Shown: positions 19,529 through 29,163, counted from the stretch's first letter. The stretch is 64,000 nt of DNA from Propionigenium maris DSM 9537 (GCF_027925155.1 NZ_BSDY01000010.1:62001-126000), one strand, 5' to 3'. Notes: generated by a model from the letters alone, not told the origin. Numbers and translations are program-made.

Positions 19529-20698
19529 TTGAAGATAACAGTAGTGGGAACTGGCTATGTAGGGCTGTCGAATGCAGTCTTAATGGCTCAGAATCATGAG
19601 GTAGTAGCACTGGATATAATAAAAGAAAGGGTAGATATGATAAACAGTAAGAAATCTCCTATAGTGGATCACGAGATCGAGGAATATCTTGAGAATAGGA
19701 AGCTTAATCTAAGGGCAACTCTGGATAAGAAGGAAGCCTATGAGGGAGCAGAGTATGTGGTGATAGCAACCCCTACAGACTATGATGTGGAGAGCAACTA
19801 CTTTAACACCAAATCGGTAGAGGCTGTAATAGCTGATGTAGTCGAGATAAATCCAGAGGCAGTTATGATAATAAAGTCAACGCTACCTGTAGGCTATACC
19901 AAGTCGGTTAAGGAAAAGTTTGGTACAGATAACATAATATTTTCTCCGGAGTTCTTGAGGGAGGGGAAGGCACTTTATGACAACCTATATCCGTCGAGGA
20001 TAATACTAGGTGAGGACAGTGAGAGGGCAAGGGTATTTGCTGACCTCCTTGCAGGGGGGGCTATCAAGGAGGAAATACCTACACTATTTATCGATTCCAC
20101 AGAAGCTGAAGCTGTAAAGCTGTTTTCCAATACCTACCTGGCTATGAGGGTGGCATACTTTAATGAGCTGGATACCTATGCTGAAATAAGAGGACTATCT
20201 ACTAGAGAAATAATAGAGGGAGTGGGATTAGATCCTAGGATAGGAAGTCACTACAACAATCCGTCATTTGGATACGGGGGCTACTGCCTGCCAAAGGACA
20301 CCAAACAGCTGAGAGCAAACTATGAGAGCGTACCAAACAATATCATCCAGGCTATAGTGGATGCCAATAGGACAAGGAAAGATCATGTAGCAGAACAGAT
20401 ATTAAAGAGGAGTCCAAAGGTTGTAGGGATCTACAGGCTTACAATGAAGACGGATTCAGACAATTTCAGGACATCTGCTGTACAGGGGATAATGAAGAGG
20501 CTAAAGGCTAAGGGCGTAGAGGTCGTAATATATGAGCCTGTATTTGAAGATGGAGATAAATTTTTTAACTCTCAAGTTATAAATGATCTAAATAAATTTA
20601 AAGAGGCTTCGGATATTATTGTCACAAATAGACTAAATGAAGAGTTAGTTGATGTGGAAGACAAGATCTATACAAGAGATATTTTTGCAAGAGATTAA
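19529..20698 (+). CDS. ugd: UDP-glucose 6-dehydrogenase
   Basis: 389 aa enzyme oxidising UDP-glucose to UDP-glucuronate. It has the Rossmann motif [10 protein letters not shown] at residue 7, [30 protein letters not shown], and catalytic Cys253 in [18 protein letters not shown] start with AAGAGGTG upstream. This is the only intact copy here; a decayed one lies at 16852. The UDP-GlcA may supply a uronic acid to the same polymer as ManNAcA. Confidence 0.95.
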   Translation: MKITVVGTGYVGLSNAVLMAQNHEVVALDIIKERVDMINSKKSPIVDHEIEEYLENRKLNLRATLDKKEAYEGAEYVVIATPTDYDVESNYFNTKSVEAVIADVVEINPEAVMIIKSTLPVGYTKSVKEKFGTDNIIFSPEFLREGKALYDNLYPSRIILGEDSERARVFADLLAGGAIKEEIPTLFIDSTEAEAVKLFSNTYLAMRVAYFNELDTYAEIRGLSTREIIEGVGLDPRIGSHYNNPSFGYGGYCLPKDTKQLRANYESVPNNIIQAIVDANRTRKDHVAEQILKRSPKVVGIYRLTMKTDSDNFRTSAVQGIMKRLKAKGVEVVIYEPVFEDGDKFFNSQVINDLNKFKEASDIIVTNRLNEELVDVEDKIYTRDIFARD

Positions 20699-20761
20699 TA
20701 TTTAAAAAGAGCACAGTGACAGTATTCTTTTTTATGTTTTACTTAAATATAATATAGAGAA

Positions 20762-21275
20762 GAAGAGTAATAGAAGTAAAGAGAGATTATATCCTGTAAC
20801 AAAGGGAGTAAACAAGAAATTACTTCCTCTTTGCGATAAGCTAATGATATACTAACCACTATCTGTGTTAGTGTTAGTAGGAATAAGATAGATATTATTA
20901 ATAACAGCTCTTAAGGATTTAAACATTTATAAAAATCATCTTGGCAATGGAGAGAAATTAGGGGTTAGTATAAATTATGAAACTCAAAAGGAACCTAAAG
21001 GGTTAGTAAAAGCTTTATAATTGAAGAAAAATTTATTTGAAATGACACTTTAAAAAGAAGGGAGCTAAAGTTTTTGTATATTTTGCAAAAATTCCTAGAA
21101 AGTTTGGTGTTAGAGATTTTGACAAAAATGAAAACGTCATTTTTATCGAAGAAAAGCCAAGGATATTTAAGTTAAACTATGTTATACCAAGACTTTATTT
21201 TTATTATAAGAATGTGGTACAGGAAGTTAAAATATTAAAGCCTCTAGAGAGAAGAAGCTAGAGATAATAGGCATT
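20762..21275 (+). pseudogene. Decayed rfbA remnant
   Basis: From about 20795 the sequence reads RLYPVTKGVNK, matching [11 protein letters not shown] of intact RfbA, then in shifting frames LGNGEKLGVSINYETQK, EEKPRIFKLNYVIPRLYFYY and EIIGINKFYLQEE, each matching the intact enzyme in order. Stops and frameshifts interrupt it and the stretch around the Gly-rich start is lost. Non-functional. Confidence 0.88.
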
Positions 21276-21299
21276 AATAAGTTCTATTTACAAGAAGAG

Positions 21300-21908
21300 A
21301 AATAAGTTCTTACAGGGAAATACAGGCGAGGTATAAGGAACTTTAAAGGGAGGATTTATAGATGGAAATACGTTAATTAAAAACAAAAAGTTAATAGCCG
21401 CAAATGGAATAAAATTAGAAGACTTAAATAAAGTTTTGGAGGGTAGAAAGATTATACCAAAGGTATTTGTAGAAGAGGTCTGTTTTAGAACCAAGAAGTT
21501 CCTATGAAGTTTATGAGACTAGTACAGATATGCTTAAGAAAGCTTATGTAGATATTTATATGTTTCCTGCAAAGATTACTAGGTAAGGCAACAACTATGG
21601 ATCATATCAATTTCCAGAGAAATTGATTCCAGTGATTATCAAAAAATTTTGAAGAAAGAGAATACCTTGTATATGTAGATTATCATTGTAGGGAATAGCT
21701 CTAATAATATAAGTATGATTAATGGTTATATTTTTAGCGAGAGAATGAAATGAAGTTAGAAATTAAGTTGTTTAAGTTTATGATATGATTTATAGAAGTT
21801 TTAATAGGGTCAAATAAAGGCATGGAGTTAGGAAGAAATACATTGGATTTGTATTAAAAATATAGGAAGAATGAATAGATTGAGAGGAGTTAAAGAATTT
21901 TATTATGA
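21300..21908 (+). pseudogene. Decayed rfbB remnant
   Basis: Fragments match intact rfbB in order: the GRKIIPKVF segment (Rfb[10 protein letters not shown]) near 21445, SSYEVYETSTDMLKKAY ([17 protein letters not shown]) near 21495, [18 protein letters not shown] near 21590, and a C-terminal stretch ending KEFYYE at about 21900 (intact KEYYDK). Numerous stops and small deletions. Its last bases overlap the start of the pyruvyl transferase gene, so that gene was joined to the locus at the end of this copy. Confidence 0.85.
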
Positions 21909-22960
21909 GAAAGATTACAATTTTTAACACTTGGTGTTCAAGCAATAATACAGGTGATGAAATAATTATGTCAGCATATGTTCCAATAATAAAAGAAGTT
22001 TTTAAAGACGATCTTTTTGTAGAGTTACCGACTCATACTGGTCTTGGAGATGCGGGACATAAAACTTTTGAAGGTAGTAATTATGGAATTGTTTGTGGGA
22101 CTAATCTATTATCCACTAAAATGAAAGCAACAGCAAGTAGAAATCAATGGAAAATTGGGTTAATAGATGCTATTAATCTTGGGAATGTTGTATTAATGGG
22201 AGTTGGAGCTTCAAAATATACAACTAAAGTATCGATCGCTTCTAAGTTTATATTGAAAAGAATTTTATCAAAAGATAAAATTCATTCAGTTAGAGATGAA
22301 TATACTAAAAATAAGTTAAATGAAATTGGAATAAAAAATGTATTAAATACATCATGTGCCACAATGTGGAGTTTAACCTCTGAACATTGTAAAGGGATAC
22401 CAAGAACAAAAGGGAAAAGTGTTGTAACAACATTAACAGATTATAATAGAGATTTAGAAAAAGACAAAAGAATGTTTGAAATCTTACAAGCTAATTATGA
22501 AAAAGTTTACTTTTGGCCTCAATCATTTAAGGATATAGATTATTTTAATCGTTTAAATATTGAAAAAGTTATAACTATTGCTCCAAATCTTTTTAGTTTC
22601 GATAAAATATTGAAGGAAGAATCGTCGATAGATTTTGTAGGAACAAGACTTCATGGAGGAATAAGAGCTATGCAAAACTTAAGGAGAACAATAATTATAG
22701 GAATTGATAATAGAGCTTTAGAAAAAAAATCTTTTGGAATAAAGGTAGTTGAAAGAAGCGAGATAGATTCTTTAGGTGAAATTATAAATGAGGAGTTTTA
22801 TACAGCGTTAAATCTTCCTTGGGAAGATATTGCAAAATGGAAAGAGCAATTTAAAGAAAAAAGTACGGAAACAGCATACAAACCAATGTTTTCTTTCTAT
22901 GATAAAAGAAGAACAATAAAAATAATGAGAAAAATATTGGGTAATTTTAAAGCACTATAA
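21905..22960 (+). CDS. Polysaccharide pyruvyl transferase family protein
   Basis: 351 aa member of the PS_pyruv_trans family (CsaB/WcaK type) adding a pyruvate ketal from phosphoenolpyruvate to a glycan. Visible are FNTWCSSNNTGDEIIM at the N terminus (the NxGDE motif), VVLMGVGASKYT, HSVRDEYTKNKL, and the C-terminal FVGTRLHGGIRAM, with the R-x-H motif that is the family hallmark. It is AT-rich like the 11-16 kb block. Its start lies in the tail of the decayed rfbB. No terminator of its own is seen before the insertion element. Confidence 0.85.
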   Translation: MRKITIFNTWCSSNNTGDEIIMSAYVPIIKEVFKDDLFVELPTHTGLGDAGHKTFEGSNYGIVCGTNLLSTKMKATASRNQWKIGLIDAINLGNVVLMGVGASKYTTKVSIASKFILKRILSKDKIHSVRDEYTKNKLNEIGIKNVLNTSCATMWSLTSEHCKGIPRTKGKSVVTTLTDYNRDLEKDKRMFEILQANYEKVYFWPQSFKDIDYFNRLNIEKVITIAPNLFSFDKILKEESSIDFVGTRLHGGIRAMQNLRRTIIIGIDNRALEKKSFGIKVVERSEIDSLGEIINEEFYTALNLPWEDIAKWKEQFKEKSTETAYKPMFSFYDKRRTIKIMRKILGNFKAL

Positions 22961-22973
22961 AATATTAAGGGGG

Positions 22974-22981
22974 AATTATAA
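22974..22981. repeat. Target-site duplication, left copy
   Basis: AATTATAA, identical to 24149-24156 on the other side of the element. Eight bases is the usual duplication for IS256-family transposition. Confidence 0.9.
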
Positions 22982-23033
22982 GGTAATGTAACACCTTTTG
23001 TGTTTTCTCCTAACTTAATTACTGAATAAGCCA

Positions 23034-23072
23034 GCAGGCTCTTTAGAATAAATATTCTGAGAGCCTGTTTTC
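23034..23072 (+). terminator. Hairpin at transposase 3' end
   Basis: CAGGCTCT ... AGAGCCTG with an inner AGAATA/TATTCT arm, followed on the + strand by TTTT. It spans the transposase stop and could stop + strand transcription arriving from the polysaccharide locus. Confidence 0.5.
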
Positions 23073-24059
23073 ATATTTAATTGCCAATTGTCCCAGGATC
23101 TGATCCCAGCTTACCTCCCAGCTCCTTAGAGCATACGGATATTTGGCTTTCCAGGAATCCTTAACGGAATTAAGAGCGGCTATGCCTGCTTCATCATTAG
23201 GAGCTGTATATATGGATTTTAAGTTATGCGCAAAAGATTTCCTGTCTTTGTAGCTTACATATTTTAAAGTATTCCTGATCTGATGAACTATACACCTCTG
23301 AAACTGAGCCTGGGGGAATACACTTAGAATAGCATTATCAAAGCCATTCAGGCCGCCTACAGAGGCTATTAAGATATCTTTAATCCCTCTGTTTTTAAGG
23401 TCAGTCATTACAGATAACCAGAACTTCGAAGTTTCATTTTCACCTATGTATATTCCAAGAATTTCTTTTCTTCCTTCCAGAGTAATTTCCAAGACAACGT
23501 AGGCAGCCTTTTTAACAATCCTATTTTCCTCTTTTACCGAGTAGTGTATGGCATCAAGGAAGATGAAGGGGTATACAGGGTCAAGAGGTCTGTTCTGCCA
23601 TTCCTGAATCAGAGGAATTAGTTTATCTGTTATTCTGCTCACGCTTTCAGCAGAAACGCTGACTCCATAGATATCCTGAACATGGGAGCTGATGTCTATG
23701 GTGCTCATACCCTTTCCATAGAGCGATAGTATATTGTCTTCCAGGTTTGATATATCTCTTTGGTGCTTTTCAACAATCTTAGGCTGGTACGCGCCTTCTC
23801 TATCTCTAGGGACTAGCAGGTCAAGGTTTTCAGCGCTTGATTTAACGGTTTTCTTGTACTTTCTATTTCTGATGTTGTTGGTTGATTTATTAGCTAAATC
23901 ATACTTGGAGTATCCAAGTTCCTCTTCAATTTCAGACTCTAGAGCTTCCTGTATGGTATCTTTAAAGATATCCTTTAAAGCATTTTCGATATCTTTGATG
24001 GATTTAAAGTTTCCTTCTCTGACAAAATCTCTAACAAGTTCCTTTGGTAATCCAGACAT
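23043..24059 (-). CDS. IS256-family transposase, catalytically disabled
   Basis: 338 aa against about 400 for intact relatives. Order is normal through FIFLDAIHYSV (first catalytic Asp), GRKEILGIYIGENETSKFW and CIVHQIRNTLKYVSYKDRK. Two defects are visible. The second catalytic Asp, normally in VDGL(K)GF, is Gly here (ASVGGLNGF; codon GGC). After LRSWEVSWDQ the protein jumps to ILGQLAIKYENRLSEYL, the family's C-terminal tail, so about 60 residues including the YTTNAIE block with the third acidic residue are missing in frame. It was probably moved in trans, or lost function after insertion. Ribosome binding site GGGAGGAA. Confidence 0.9.
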   Translation of the reverse strand: MSGLPKELVRDFVREGNFKSIKDIENALKDIFKDTIQEALESEIEEELGYSKYDLANKSTNNIRNRKYKKTVKSSAENLDLLVPRDREGAYQPKIVEKHQRDISNLEDNILSLYGKGMSTIDISSHVQDIYGVSVSAESVSRITDKLIPLIQEWQNRPLDPVYPFIFLDAIHYSVKEENRIVKKAAYVVLEITLEGRKEILGIYIGENETSKFWLSVMTDLKNRGIKDILIASVGGLNGFDNAILSVFPQAQFQRCIVHQIRNTLKYVSYKDRKSFAHNLKSIYTAPNDEAGIAALNSVKDSWKAKYPYALRSWEVSWDQILGQLAIKYENRLSEYLF

Positions 24060-24148
24060 AAAAAATTCCTCCCTTAATTACCTCGATACAACAGTATCAT
24101 TCAGTAATCAAGAGAAGGATCTAAAAATACAAAACTATTTACATTACC

Positions 24149-24156
24149 AATTATAA
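24149..24156. repeat. Target-site duplication, right copy
   Basis: AATTATAA, the partner of 22974-22981. Confidence 0.9.
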
Positions 24157-24157
24157 T

Positions 24158-24203
24158 TAAAGAAGAGACCTGAAAGCGTATAACAGCTTAAAGGCCTCTT
24201 TTA
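24158..24203 (-). terminator. Terminator of the methionine operon
   Basis: On the - strand AAGAGGCCT ... AGGTCTCTT with an inner AAGC/GCTT arm, then TCTTTAATTAT, just after the metH stop. The insertion element lies within a few bases of its tail. Confidence 0.6.
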
Positions 24204-24206
24204 TTA

Positions 24207-27200
24207 TTAAGTTGTTTTAGGAATGACATACTTGCTTTTAGGGCTTCCTAAGTATAGCCCACATAAAGTGGAAGCTGGAGTCATAGCATAGGTTTTTGTA
24301 AGAGAAGCTCCTGTTTTTTCTCCCTCTACTATCTTGAAGATCTCCTCCTTCATAGAATGATGAGGCAAGGATGGATATCCAATAGCTGGTCTCAATCCTA
24401 TATTCCAGTTGCTATTGCTTATATAGCTTTGAAGGTACTCAGAAGTAGCTTCAGTCAGAGTATTGGCTAGTAACTGATGGGTAATGTTATCCTCCTCTAC
24501 AGCTCTTATAGAAGCCACAAAGCCCCCTATATAGTCCTCCTCCTCTATATAATCGGCCAGGGACTCATTTGTTTCTCCAAGGTCCCTTACAAGGGGAAGT
24601 TCTATTCCCTCTACCTCTACTGTATCCTCTATTCTTCTGCAGGGAAAAATCCCTACTGCAGCCTTGGCTTTTACATCTTTCAACTTCCAGTTTTCTAGAA
24701 TCTCCTTAGCTTCATCTAAAGTCCTTTCCTCATGAGATGTCCCCTTTACCTTTAGTGCATGTAAAAGGATATTCCAGTTTATATGTGGCTCCAGCTTATC
24801 CAAAGGTATCTCCATATACTCCCTTCCTATCTTTTTAGGTGGTACTGGGGAATATCTCACCTGTTTCCTGTTCCTTCTGGCCTCTTCAACGTTCTTTAAA
24901 GGTTTCTTTTCCTTATTGTTGTAGTAAGCCTCTGAAATTAAGCTGTAGTTATTCATAACAGAATCTATATATTGAAAGTTGTCGATACTCAAAAGGCTTC
25001 CCACTACAGGAAGGGTTGAGGATGCATCGGTAACATGGAAGACTTTTCTTTTATATTTAGGTTCCAGCTTAAGGGCTGTATGGAGTCTGGAGGTGGCAGC
25101 TCCCCCAATTAGGATTGGGATGTTAAGTTTCTTCTCATGGAAGAGGGACACAACCTTCTCCATCTCAGTTAGAGAGGGGCTTATCAGACCGCTCAGGGTA
25201 ACCAGGTCTACGTTGTTCTTGACAGCTTCCTCCAGTATGATCTCCTTTTCAACCATTACTCCCAGATCTATTACCTCATAGCCGTTGCACTTCAGCACAG
25301 TGGCAGTAATATTCTTTCCGATATCGTGGACATCTCCTCTTACTGTAGCCATGAGGATTCTTCCTCTGGCGGTTCTTTGTATCTCAGACCCCTTTTCCAT
25401 AAGGGGAGTTAGAAGATTTACAGCTTCCTCCATTGCAGAGGCAGATCTTATTATCTGGGGAAGATAGAGTTCACCATTTTCAAATCTATCTCCCACAGCA
25501 GTCATCCCCTTCATGAGGATATCCTGGATAATATTCAGAGGTTTGTAGTGGTTGAGAGCTTCCTCTATATCCTTCCTGAAGGTGGAGCTTCCCCCTCTAA
25601 GGATAGCAGATTTAAGTCTCTCCTCTACTTTCTCCTCCTTAACTATCTCCTCTATTTTTTTTTGAGGAGTAGTATCAAAGTTGTAGTCAAGGATCTTCTC
25701 CACCACATCCTGCCCCTCTAGGAGCTCCTCTATTATCCCTCTGAGATCTTCTGAAGGATTCCCCTCCTCACCGGGGTTCACTATAGCCATGGAAAGTCCC
25801 TTCTCCCTGGCTTTTGCTAAAAACACACTGTGGATAGCTCTTCTCAGGGGATTATTTCCCCTGAAGGCAAAGGAAAGGTTGCTTACCCCTCCAATGGTTC
25901 TGGCACCTGGAAGGTTATCCCTGATCCAGCTCACAGCTTGGAGAAAGGATACAGCATGGTACCTGTCCTCATTCCTTCCCGTTCCTATGGTGAGGATATT
26001 GGTGTCGAAAACAATATCCCTTCCATCCCATCCGCTATCTGTAAGAAGTTTGTAGGCTCTTCTGGCTATCTCAATCTTTCTTTCAGAGGTAACTGCCTGC
26101 CCTCCCTCATCGAAGGCCATGACCACAACAGCACTTCCATACTTTTTTATCAGAGAGGCTTTTCTGAGAAACTCCTCTTCTCCCTCCTTGAGGCTTATTG
26201 AGTTAACAATTGCCCTTCCAGGTATATTTTTCAGGGCTTCTTCAACTACACGGAAGTTGGAGGAATCTATCATCACAGGGACCTTGGAGGTATAGGCATC
26301 GTTCCCCAGGATCTTCAGGAAGGTTTTCATCTCCTCTACAGAGTCAAGGAGAGCATCATCCAGACTTAGATCTATAATATGGGCACCCCTCTCAATTTGA
26401 TTTCTAGAGATCTCCAGAGCTTCCTCATACTTTTTTTCCTCTATGAGTCTTCTGAACTTTCTGGAGCCAGCCACATTATTTCTCTCTCCCACTACTAGGA
26501 AATCTAAGCTCTTGGGAAGAAGAGCATTTCCCGAAAGAAATGGGATATCTTTTATTTTTGCAGGAACACGGGGTTTCTTTCCTTGAGAGTAGCTGCTTAT
26601 AAGGTCGATATGATGTGGTGTGGTCCCGCAGCATCCCCCTATAATATTGATCCCACAACTGTCTATGAGAGGCTTTAAGTATTCCAGGGTTGTCTCAGGG
26701 AGCTCATCATACCTTCCCTCAGCATTTGGAAGGCCTGCATTGGGATAGATGGAGAGATATTTATCGGTAACCTCTCCTACTTTTCTAACCAGGGGAATGA
26801 GGTCCTTGGCTCCAAAGGAACAGTTTAGTCCATAGGAGACGATGGAATCCCTGTCCACCGATCTTATAAGGGAGTAGATATCCTGTCCCGACAGAAGTCT
26901 TCCCTCCCTGTCTACAGTTGCAGATATCATAATCGGGAGCATCCTTCCCTTGAGTTCAAAGATCTCTTCTGCAGCTATGACAGCAGCCTTGGCATTTAGT
27001 CCGTCAAAGATGGTTTCGATAAGAAGGATATCAGCCCCTCCCTCCATAAGCCCTTCAACTTGAACCTTATATGCTTCAAGGAGCTCATCAAACTCCACAT
27101 CCCTGGATATAGGGTCCTCCTTTGTGGGGATGGAAGCACTCTTACTTGTAGGTCCCAGAGATCCCGCCACCCATATCTTTCTACCGCTTTTTTCTTGGGC

Positions 27201-27527
27201 TTCCAGGGCTGCCTCCCTTGCAATGGCAGCTCCCTCACATGCCAGTTTGTATGCCAGGTCTCCTATACCGTACTTCTCCAGGGAGATCCAGTTAGCATTG
27301 AAGGTATTGGTTTCTATAATGTCGGCCCCAGCCTGGATATACCTTTTGTGGATATCCAAGATTACATCCCTTCTTGTAAGGTTAAGGATCTCATGACAGC
27401 CTGCCAGTTCCCTATCGTTATATATATAGCTTTCACTATCTAAGCTGTAGTCCTGTATAGCGGTACCTGTAGCACCGTCAAGGATCATTATTTTCTCATT
27501 TAATATATCTATCAATTCTTTCTTCAT
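24207..27527 (-). CDS. metH: Cobalamin-dependent methionine synthase
   Basis: 1106 aa. It transfers methyl from 5-methyl-THF via methylcobalamin to homocysteine. Domains in order: homocysteine domain (1-310) with zinc ligands Cys236, Cys299 and Cys300 (GLNCSF, GGCCGTT); pterin-binding domain (~340-600, LVVGERNNVAGSRKF); cobalamin cap and B12 domain (~640-870) with GDVHDIGKN, His734 being the lower axial ligand; AdoMet reactivation domain to the end (RPAIGYPSLPHH). It is ~120 residues shorter than E. coli MetH, mainly in the linkers and last domain, but all modules are present. It is the last gene of the SAM-riboswitch operon; MetF upstream makes its methyl donor. Confidence 0.97.
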   Translation of the reverse strand: MKKELIDILNEKIMILDGATGTAIQDYSLDSESYIYNDRELAGCHEILNLTRRDVILDIHKRYIQAGADIIETNTFNANWISLEKYGIGDLAYKLACEGAAIAREAALEAQEKSGRKIWVAGSLGPTSKSASIPTKEDPISRDVEFDELLEAYKVQVEGLMEGGADILLIETIFDGLNAKAAVIAAEEIFELKGRMLPIMISATVDREGRLLSGQDIYSLIRSVDRDSIVSYGLNCSFGAKDLIPLVRKVGEVTDKYLSIYPNAGLPNAEGRYDELPETTLEYLKPLIDSCGINIIGGCCGTTPHHIDLISSYSQGKKPRVPAKIKDIPFLSGNALLPKSLDFLVVGERNNVAGSRKFRRLIEEKKYEEALEISRNQIERGAHIIDLSLDDALLDSVEEMKTFLKILGNDAYTSKVPVMIDSSNFRVVEEALKNIPGRAIVNSISLKEGEEEFLRKASLIKKYGSAVVVMAFDEGGQAVTSERKIEIARRAYKLLTDSGWDGRDIVFDTNILTIGTGRNEDRYHAVSFLQAVSWIRDNLPGARTIGGVSNLSFAFRGNNPLRRAIHSVFLAKAREKGLSMAIVNPGEEGNPSEDLRGIIEELLEGQDVVEKILDYNFDTTPQKKIEEIVKEEKVEERLKSAILRGGSSTFRKDIEEALNHYKPLNIIQDILMKGMTAVGDRFENGELYLPQIIRSASAMEEAVNLLTPLMEKGSEIQRTARGRILMATVRGDVHDIGKNITATVLKCNGYEVIDLGVMVEKEIILEEAVKNNVDLVTLSGLISPSLTEMEKVVSLFHEKKLNIPILIGGAATSRLHTALKLEPKYKRKVFHVTDASSTLPVVGSLLSIDNFQYIDSVMNNYSLISEAYYNNKEKKPLKNVEEARRNRKQVRYSPVPPKKIGREYMEIPLDKLEPHINWNILLHALKVKGTSHEERTLDEAKEILENWKLKDVKAKAAVGIFPCRRIEDTVEVEGIELPLVRDLGETNESLADYIEEEDYIGGFVASIRAVEEDNITHQLLANTLTEATSEYLQSYISNSNWNIGLRPAIGYPSLPHHSMKEEIFKIVEGEKTGASLTKTYAMTPASTLCGLYLGSPKSKYVIPKTT

Positions 27528-27669
27528 AACTTCCCCCAGTTTCTTTGGTAGTTTTCAAAAATTTGTGTCGATACTCTCCTAGAGATCTACTCGGTTATTA
27601 GTGCAATTCGTGATAGCTTCTTAATCAGTTCAAATAATAGCAAATATCTAGTCGGCGATGTATGTAAAC

Positions 27670-28845
27670 CTATTCTGTTTCAATTAGTTCCTTGTGGAGG
27701 GCACACTGGGCTCTCTTCACATCCTCCTCTGGGATGATACAGGAGATATTGATCTCCGAGCAGGAGACTCCCTCTACCTCTATCCCCTCCCTGGATAAGA
27801 TATCAAAGACAGTGGCAGCTGTCCCCTTGGACTTTACACCCAGGCCAATAACCGATACCTTGGCAAGTTCCTTCCTCCACGAAACCTCTCCTGTTTCTAT
27901 CGCCGAAAGAGCACTATCCAGATACTCCTCTTTGATGATACAGGAGATCTCCGTTCTTCCCCTCTGATAGTTGTGGGTAATGACATCTATATTAGCTCCG
28001 CTCCTTGAGATAGCCCCGATGGTATCTGAAAGTGAGAGACACCTTCCCTCTATGGATACCTTTGTGAGGTTTTCTGTAGCAGCTATTCCTCTGATTACAT
28101 GCTTTTCCATATGCTTCTCCTCCCCTATTCTTGTTCCCTCCCTCCAGTTAAAGGAGGACCTCAGGTGTATATCTATTCCATATTTTGCAGCTAACTCCAC
28201 ACTCCTTGAGTGAAGGACCTTAGCTCCGGAACCAGCCATCTCTATCATCTCCTCATAGGAGATGTCGGAGTGTTTGACCGCTCCCTCCACAATACGGGGA
28301 TCGGCACTGTATACTCCATCTACATCTGTATAGATATCCACCTCTCTAGCTCCCAGAGCAGCCCCCAGAGCTACAGCACTGGTATCTGAGCCACCCCTTC
28401 CCAGAGTTGTTACAGCTCCACCTGGAGTAACTCCCTGGAACCCTGCCACTATCACAACATAGCCTTCATCCAGCTTCCTCTTGACCATCTCAGTATGGAT
28501 TTCTTTTATCCTGGCGCTGTTGTGCTCTCCCACAGTTATAATTCCCAGCTGGGAAGCTGTATAGGATATGGCCTTTACTCCAAGGTTCTCCAGAGCCATT
28601 GCCATGAGGGCTATGGAGATCTGCTCCCCTGTAGAGAGGAGGACATCCAGTTCCCTTCCCCTGGGGTTGCTGTTTATAGATTTGGCTCTTTCTATAAGTT
28701 CATCGGTCATCCCCCCTGGAGCTGAGACCACCATAACTATCTGATGCCCCTCCTTTATCCTGTCTCTGACATTGTAGGCCACCTCCATTACCCTTGTTAC
28801 ATTCTTAACAGATGTACCCCCGTATTTCTCCACAAGTAGTGCCAT
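27670..28845 (-). CDS. lysC: Aspartate kinase
   Basis: 391 aa, first step of the aspartate family pathway (Asp to aspartyl phosphate). Kinase core with VEKYGGTSVKN at the start, VVSAPGGMTDELIE, STGEQIS, TTLGRGGSDTSAVALGAALGA and DPRIVEGA; two ACT domains fill about 260-391 (LSLSDTIGAISRSGANIDVI; VKSKGTAATVFDILSREGI) for feedback by Lys/Thr. Its place inside a methionine operon suggests it is the isozyme serving homoserine and methionine synthesis, though the sequence alone does not show which amino acid inhibits it. Gaps of 318 and 142 bases separate it from metA and metH. Confidence 0.95.
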   Translation of the reverse strand: MALLVEKYGGTSVKNVTRVMEVAYNVRDRIKEGHQIVMVVSAPGGMTDELIERAKSINSNPRGRELDVLLSTGEQISIALMAMALENLGVKAISYTASQLGIITVGEHNSARIKEIHTEMVKRKLDEGYVVIVAGFQGVTPGGAVTTLGRGGSDTSAVALGAALGAREVDIYTDVDGVYSADPRIVEGAVKHSDISYEEMIEMAGSGAKVLHSRSVELAAKYGIDIHLRSSFNWREGTRIGEEKHMEKHVIRGIAATENLTKVSIEGRCLSLSDTIGAISRSGANIDVITHNYQRGRTEISCIIKEEYLDSALSAIETGEVSWRKELAKVSVIGLGVKSKGTAATVFDILSREGIEVEGVSCSEINISCIIPEEDVKRAQCALHKELIETE

Positions 28846-28956
28846 AGCTTTCCCCCTCTTAGGTTTGAATTTTTTTGACGAAACCTTCCTCCTTTGCTAT
28901 AAATTACTTAAAATAAAGGCTGTTAAATTTCTCTTAAAGCCTTGATTAAATGTCGG

Positions 28957-29120
28957 CTGCAGATAGTCGGCGAGCTTCACAGAATAAATTGCGTCGTTTC
29001 GTTATACAGAATAGGTTCTATCTAGAGCCAATGAAAAGAAACGGAAACTTTGCTCTGCTTTGAAAGACAATGATCGAAAGACTTGAACTTTGGGCACCTT
29101 TTTTTCAAGAGAAAGGTGCA
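28957..29120. repeat. Dispersed intergenic repeat, copy in the lysC-metA gap
   Basis: The gap starts with CTGCAGATAG, contains CGTTTCGTTATACAGAATAG and AAAAGAAACGGAAA, and ends in ACTTGAACTTTGGGCACC with a hairpin GCACCTTT (29094-29101) / AAAGGTGC (29112-29119). The same blocks in the same order recur at 33928-34125, and the closing hairpin recurs at 46870-46910 and 54684-54721. An AAGGCT/AGCCTT weak hairpin at 28916-28943 lies beside it, on the lysC side. No gene is seen in the gap. Confidence 0.75.
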
Positions 29121-29163
29121 AATAAAGTAACTTAAAACGGAGTTTTTTTTGAGATCTCCATAT

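Larger units (their letters stand above)
22982..24148 (-). mobile_element. IS256-family insertion element, internally deleted
   Basis: 1167 bp, bounded by imperfect inverted repeats: GGTAATGTAA at the left end and its complement TTACATTACC at the right, with further matches (TTTTGT, TTTT, ATTACTGA) inward over ~45 bases. It is flanked by a perfect 8-bp duplication, AATTATAA. It carries one transposase gene on the - strand. The element sits between the polysaccharide locus and the terminator of metH, touching the tail of that terminator. Confidence 0.92.

Noticed and set aside
26476..27443. Several overlapping open frames antisense and out of frame in metH
   Set aside because: All inside metH, no ribosome binding sites, no family features.
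24207..27527. metH as truncated because it is shorter than the E. coli enzyme
   Set aside because: All four modules and their key residues are present, including the C-terminal RPAIGYPSLPHH region of the AdoMet domain.
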